From assembly GCF_000317305.3 (NCBI RefSeq), contig NC_023036.2, positions 2,852,001 to 2,916,000 of the forward strand: 64,000 bases of DNA, in the 5' to 3' direction. The number at the start of each line of letters is the position of its first letter. The stretch's first letter is position 1. The position numbers were made by a program, and so were the translations under genes. The DNA comes from Mycolicibacterium neoaurum VKM Ac-1815D (lineage in GTDB: Bacteria; Actinomycetota; Actinomycetes; Mycobacteriales; Mycobacteriaceae). Shown here piece by piece: positions 59,765 to 64,000 of the stretch. The notes beneath the pieces were generated by a model. The model did not search any database. It was not told where the DNA came from and was given only the letters and a program-made list of their open reading frames with translations.

Positions 59765-61089
59765 TCACGGCGATACGCAACCCGCGTGCCATCCTGGCGG
59801 CCGTCCTGGTTGCGGTTCTCGCCGCGGGCACGATGGTCGCGGTGAAGGTCGACGACCACATCAACAGGATGTCGATCGTCGGCTACTTCGACAACAGCAC
59901 CGGTCTGTTCGCCGGCGACGACGTCCGCATCCGTGGGGTGACGGTCGGCAAGGTCGACAAGATCGAACCAGAGGCACAGCGCGCCAAGATCACTTTCTGG
60001 ATCGACCGCAAGTTCAACGTGCCGGCCGAGGCGAAGGCCGTGATCCTGTCCCCACAACTGGTGACCGGGCGTGCAATCCAGTTGACACCGCCCTATTCCG
60101 GCGGTCCGACGATGGCAGGGGGAGCTGTCATCCCGCAGGACCGCACCGCGGTCCCGGTGGAATGGGACGATGTCCGAGCCCAGCTGGAACGGCTCACCGA
60201 CATGCTGCAGCCCACCGAACCCGGTGGGGTCAGCACCCTCGGCGCGGTCATCGACACCGCCGCCGACAACCTGCGCGGTCAGGGTGCGACCATCCGGGAC
60301 AGCGTCATCAAACTGTCGCAGACGATGTCCGCGCTCGGTGACCACAGCAAGGACATTTTCGGGACAGTACGCAATCTGGCAACACTGGTGACCGCGCTGC
60401 GCGACAGCAGTGACCTGCTCAGTCAGCTGAACGTCAATCTCTCCCAGGTATCCGGACTTCTCGCCGACAACCCGCATGAGGTCGGTCAGGCAGTCCAGGA
60501 CCTGAATGCCGTTGTCGGCGAAGTGCAGACGTTCGTCGCGGAGAACCGCGAACCGATCGGTACCGCATCGGACAAACTGGCCTCGATCTCTGCCGCGGTG
60601 GTGGGCAGCCTCGGTGACCTCGAACAGACCCTGCACGTACTGCCCACGGTCATGGCGAACTTCAACAACATCTACGAGCCTGCCAACGGATCGCTGACGG
60701 GGCAACTGATGGTCAGCAACTTCGCCAACCCCGTGTCGTTCCTGTGCGGCGCCATCGAGGCGGCTTCCCGTCTGGGCGCCGAACAGGCGTCCAAACTGTG
60801 CGCCCAGTACCTCGCGCCGATCGTGAAGAACCGGCAGTACAACTTTCTCCCGCTCGGCGAGAACCTGTTGGTGGGCACCCAGGCGCGGCCCAACGAGGTC
60901 ACCTACAGCGAGGAGTGGATGCGCCCGGACTATGTGCCGCCGCTGCCCGAAACAGGCCCCGCCGCCGGCGATCCGAACGCGCTGCCGGCGGCACCGCTGG
61001 CCGCGGAGGCGCCGCCGGCCCCGGTGGTGGCCACCGACCCCACCGCCGGACTGCCCGGCATGATGACTCCTCCCGGAGGTGGCTCATGA
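59761..61089 (+). CDS. MceD family protein
   Basis: A 442-residue Mce protein: anchor (about residues 8-28), MCE domain (about 38-115, GDDVRIRGVTVGKVDKI), helical region and a segment with NPVSFLCGAIEAASRLGAEQASKLCAQYLAPI that holds two cysteines and is shared by MceD proteins. The tail is rich in Ala and Pro. GTG 59761 overlaps the MceC stop (GTGA). Confidence 0.92.
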   Translation: MITAIRNPRAILAAVLVAVLAAGTMVAVKVDDHINRMSIVGYFDNSTGLFAGDDVRIRGVTVGKVDKIEPEAQRAKITFWIDRKFNVPAEAKAVILSPQLVTGRAIQLTPPYSGGPTMAGGAVIPQDRTAVPVEWDDVRAQLERLTDMLQPTEPGGVSTLGAVIDTAADNLRGQGATIRDSVIKLSQTMSALGDHSKDIFGTVRNLATLVTALRDSSDLLSQLNVNLSQVSGLLADNPHEVGQAVQDLNAVVGEVQTFVAENREPIGTASDKLASISAAVVGSLGDLEQTLHVLPTVMANFNNIYEPANGSLTGQLMVSNFANPVSFLCGAIEAASRLGAEQASKLCAQYLAPIVKNRQYNFLPLGENLLVGTQARPNEVTYSEEWMRPDYVPPLPETGPAAGDPNALPAAPLAAEAPPAPVVATDPTAGLPGMMTPPGGGS

Positions 61090-62243
61090 CGTCCCGCCGT
61101 TGGCGCCCACTGGTGTCGGGCCTACTCGTCTGTGTTGCCGTCACCGTGCTGTCGGGCTGTGGCTGGCGTGGCGTCAACTCCCTGCCGCTTCCTGGTACCG
61201 AAGGCGATGGCCCCGGTGCGTACAGCATTCAAGCCCAGATGCCCGATGTCAGTAACATTCAGCCGAATTCCCGTGTGCGGGTGGCCGATGTGACGGTCGG
61301 TCACGTCTCCAAGATCGAGCTGCAGGGCGGCCACGCGCTGGTGACGATGCGGCTCAACGGTGACGTGCAGTTGCCGGCCAACGCCACCGTGAAGATCGGC
61401 ATGACCACCATCTTCGGTTCACTGCACATCGAGTTGGCGGAACCGGCCGATCAGCCTGCGGAGGGCCGACTGCACGACGGTTCGTTGATTCCGCTGGCGC
61501 GTGCCGGCGCGTATCCGACCCCCGAGCAGACTCTGGCGGCGCTGTCGTTGGTGCTCAACGGCGGTGGTCTCGGTCAGGCCGGCGATATCACCGAGGCCCT
61601 CAGCACCGCCTTCGAGGGCCGAGAAGATGATCTGCGCAGCCTGATTCAGCAGTCCAGCCGCTTCGCCGAGAACCTCAACGACCAGAGCGGCGACATCATT
61701 GCCGCGACGGAGAGCCTGAACGGCCTGGCCGGAAAGTTCGCCGCGCAGGAACCCGTACTGGACCGTGCGGTCCGCACGCTGCCGGACGCGTTGGCGGTCC
61801 TCAACGACCAACGCGACAACCTGGTGCGGGCCGCGGACCAACTCGGCCAGTTCAGTGCGCTGACCACCGACACGGTCAACCAGAGCAAGGAGAATCTGGT
61901 CAAGGAGTTGCAGCAGGTCGGCCCGGTGCTGGAGTCGCTGGCCAATGCCGGTCCCAGCCTGACCCGGTCGTTGGGGCTGCTACCGACCTACCCCTTCCCC
62001 AACGCGGATATCGAGAAATGGCAGCGCGGTGACTACGCGAACCTGACTGCCGTGATCGACCTGACATTGAGCCGTATCGACGCCGGGTTCTTCACCGGCA
62101 CCCGGTGGGAGTGCGACCTGACCCAGCTGGAACTGCAGTGGGGACGCACCATCGGGCAGTTCCCGAGTCCCTGCCTGGCGGGCGGGCCGAATGGTCCTGG
62201 CAATCCGCTCACCGCGCCCTACCGATTCGACCAGGGGCGATGA
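61086..62243 (+). CDS. MceE family lipoprotein
   Basis: The lipoprotein member of the set, 385 residues. The signal peptide MTSRRWRPLVSGLLVCVAVTVLSGC has an LSGC lipobox, with Cys25 the acylated residue; LspA (encoded in this window) would process it. The MCE domain covers about residues 45-125 and the helical region follows. ATG 61086 overlaps the MceD stop as ATGA. Confidence 0.93.
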   Translation: MTSRRWRPLVSGLLVCVAVTVLSGCGWRGVNSLPLPGTEGDGPGAYSIQAQMPDVSNIQPNSRVRVADVTVGHVSKIELQGGHALVTMRLNGDVQLPANATVKIGMTTIFGSLHIELAEPADQPAEGRLHDGSLIPLARAGAYPTPEQTLAALSLVLNGGGLGQAGDITEALSTAFEGREDDLRSLIQQSSRFAENLNDQSGDIIAATESLNGLAGKFAAQEPVLDRAVRTLPDALAVLNDQRDNLVRAADQLGQFSALTTDTVNQSKENLVKELQQVGPVLESLANAGPSLTRSLGLLPTYPFPNADIEKWQRGDYANLTAVIDLTLSRIDAGFFTGTRWECDLTQLELQWGRTIGQFPSPCLAGGPNGPGNPLTAPYRFDQGR

Positions 62244-62244
62244 C

Positions 62245-63675
62245 ATGCACCTGAACAAGCAAACCCGGATCCAGCTGGCGATCTTCACGGTGATCGCCCT
62301 GGTGGCGCTGATCCTGATGGGCGTCCACTACATGAAGCTGCCCGTCAAACTCTTCGGCATCGGCCACTATTCGGTGACGATGCAGCTACCGGTGACCGGC
62401 GGTCTGTATGGCAGCAGCAATGTCACCTATCGCGGCACCGAAGTGGGGCGGGTCGACGCCGTGCGGCTGACCGACAACGGTGTGGTCGCCGAGATGACGC
62501 TGAATTCGGACATCCCCATCCCCAGCGATCTGCGGGCGGAGGTGCATTCCCAATCGGCGATCGGGGAACAGTACGTGGAACTGCTGCCGCGCAGCGCTTC
62601 CGCACCGCCGCTCAAGGACGGCGATGTGATCGCGCTGGCCGACACCTCGGTACCGCAGAACATCAATGACGTCCTGGACGCGGTGAAGACAGGACTGGAA
62701 GCGGTCCCGCGGGACAACCTCAAGACGGTGATCGACGAGTCCTACACCGCGGTGGGCGGTCTGGGCCCGGAACTGACCAAAATCGTGTCCGGCGCGATCA
62801 CCCTGTCGAACGACGCCAGGGACAATCTCGATCCCATGTTGGCCCTGATCGACAACGCGAAGCCGGTCCTGGATTCCCAGACCGAGACCTCGGATGCGAT
62901 CCAAGGCTGGGCGTCTCACGTCGCCACGGTGACACGCGAACTACAGGAACACGATCGGGATGTCGCCGGCGTCATCGACCAGGGCGGCCCGGCGCTGAAC
63001 GAGGTCCGCCAACTTGTCGATCGGGTGCAACCCACGCTGCCGGTCGTGATGGCCAACCTGGCCAGTGTCGGGCAGGTGGGGCTGACCTATCAGGACAGTC
63101 TCGAACAGATTCTGGTGCTGCTGCCGCAACTCGTCGCCATCGAGCAGGGATCGCTGGCCGCGAACGTCAACACCAAGCAGGACTACAAGGGTGCCTACCT
63201 CAGTTTCAACCTGAATCTGAACCTGCCACCGCCATGCACGACCGGATACCTGCCGACCCAGCAGGCGCGCAACGCCGCACTCGTGGACTATCCCGACCGG
63301 GCTCCCGGCGACCTGTATTGCCGTGTCCCGCAGGATTCTCCGTTCAACGTGCGTGGTGTACGCAACACCCCGTGCGTCACACGACCGGGTAAGAGGGCGG
63401 CCACCGTACGTGAATGCGAGAGCGATACCGAGTTCGTGCCGCTCAACGACGGCTTCAACTGGAAAGGCGATCCCAACGCCACCGGTACCGGGCAGGCCAT
63501 CCCGCAGTTGCCGCCACCTCCGGCGACGCCACCGCCGATCGCCGTGGCGTACTACGACCCGGCAACCGGTGCCTACATCGGACCGGACGGCAAGCAGTAC
63601 ACGCAGTCCGATCTTGCCCAGAACGCACAGAAGGATTCGACATGGGAGACACTTCTCCTGCCCCCGGGCAGCTGA
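62245..63675 (+). CDS. MceF family protein
   Basis: A 476-residue Mce protein with anchor (about residues 8-28), MCE domain (about 38-120) and helical region to about 310. The later segment has FNLNLNLPPPCTTGYLPTQQ and several cysteines. The tail PPPPATPPPIAVAYYDPATGAYIGPDGKQYTQ is typical of MceF. The alternative ATG 62240 is out of frame. MceF closes the mceA-F set; the next gene overlaps its end. Confidence 0.92.
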   Translation: MHLNKQTRIQLAIFTVIALVALILMGVHYMKLPVKLFGIGHYSVTMQLPVTGGLYGSSNVTYRGTEVGRVDAVRLTDNGVVAEMTLNSDIPIPSDLRAEVHSQSAIGEQYVELLPRSASAPPLKDGDVIALADTSVPQNINDVLDAVKTGLEAVPRDNLKTVIDESYTAVGGLGPELTKIVSGAITLSNDARDNLDPMLALIDNAKPVLDSQTETSDAIQGWASHVATVTRELQEHDRDVAGVIDQGGPALNEVRQLVDRVQPTLPVVMANLASVGQVGLTYQDSLEQILVLLPQLVAIEQGSLAANVNTKQDYKGAYLSFNLNLNLPPPCTTGYLPTQQARNAALVDYPDRAPGDLYCRVPQDSPFNVRGVRNTPCVTRPGKRAATVRECESDTEFVPLNDGFNWKGDPNATGTGQAIPQLPPPPATPPPIAVAYYDPATGAYIGPDGKQYTQSDLAQNAQKDSTWETLLLPPGS

Positions 63676-64000
63676 TGGAACTCGACGACACCGAGTCACC
63701 CACTCCGGCAGTCAATCCCACGAGACGGCGGCTACTGGTGCTCGTACTGCTCCTGGTCGTGGTGCTGTCCGGGCTGCTGGGCGGGTTGGGCTACGGCTAT
63801 TACAAGCAGCTGCAGAACCGGCAGGCAGAGGGTGAGTTCCTGCAGGCGGCGCGGCAAGGTGCGCTGAACCTCACCACCATCGACTGGGAGCAGGCCGATG
63901 CCGACGTGCAACGGATCATGGACGGCGCCACCGGTACCTTTTACGACGACTTCGCCACGCGATCACAACCGTTCGTCGATGTCGTGAAGCAGGCCAAATC
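63642..64000 (+). CDS. Mce-associated membrane protein (partial, cut by window end)
   Basis: The frame starts at ATG 63642 inside the end of mceF, six bases after AAGGA (63631-63635), and runs open to the window edge. An acidic, proline-containing start (MGDTSPAPGQLMELDDTESP) is followed by a single membrane segment (about residues 30-50) and a soluble part with AALNLTTIDWEQADADV-like sequence, typical of Mas proteins beside mce operons. ATG 63675, overlapping the mceF stop as TGATG, is the alternative start. Confidence 0.8.
   Translation, partial: MGDTSPAPGQLMELDDTESPTPAVNPTRRRLLVLVLLLVVVLSGLLGGLGYGYYKQLQNRQAEGEFLQAARQGALNLTTIDWEQADADVQRIMDGATGTFYDDFATRSQPFVDVVKQAK

Overview
The window comes from a high-GC actinobacterium, almost certainly a fast-growing Mycobacterium (Mycolicibacterium). 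It carries an MmpL transporter, a GAP-family protein, a complete mce operon, a T-box in front of ileS and many apparently leaderless start codons. Its gene order also follows the M. tuberculosis Rv1536-Rv1596 backbone: ileS, dinX, ansA, lspA, rluD-like, dnaE1, ilvA, treZYX, acyltransferase, bioAFD, bioB, bsaP, nadABC. Locus names for M. tuberculosis are from memory of that genome; no search was run.

Layout. 1-4.9 kb: accessory cell-envelope genes (condensation-type acyltransferase, GAP family protein, GT1 glycosyltransferase, multi-span membrane protein). 4.9-6.9 kb: an unusual cassette of a multi-span membrane protein, a small HTH regulator and a divergent half-condensation-domain protein, with several palindromes. 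6.9-15.6 kb: housekeeping block of T-box, ileS, S4 protein, dinX, ansA, lspA, pseudouridine synthase and RarD-type permease. 15.6-25.6 kb: accessory block of mmpL, UDP-glucose dehydrogenase, two paralogous GT87 mannosyltransferase-like proteins and a Drr-like ABC exporter. 25.7-31.8 kb: dnaE1, an F420-type oxidoreductase with its MerR regulator, a small membrane protein and ilvA. 31.7-40.1 kb: treX-treY-treZ behind an SGNH acyltransferase. 40.1-46.4 kb: biotin synthesis (bioA, bioF-bioD, bioB-bsaP) with the repressor gene bioQ and three matching palindromic boxes. 46.3-52.0 kb: a lipase, the NAD regulator nrtR and nadABC. 52.3-53.9 kb: an aldehyde dehydrogenase closed by a strong terminator. 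54.3-64.0 kb: a complete mce operon (YrbEA, YrbEB, MceA-F) and the start of an Mce-associated protein cut by the window end.

Three vitamin or amino-acid circuits have visible regulation: ileS by a T-box with an ATC specifier, biotin genes by BioQ boxes (TGAAC-N3-GTTCA), and NAD synthesis by an NrtR-like protein with a palindrome between nrtR and nadA. Less explained control elements are the palindromes at 5646-5669, 6140-6184, 30390-30414 and 52182-52196. No tRNA, rRNA, insertion sequence, CRISPR array or prophage was seen. The phiRv1 prophage that sits between the bioD and bioB regions in M. tuberculosis is absent here.
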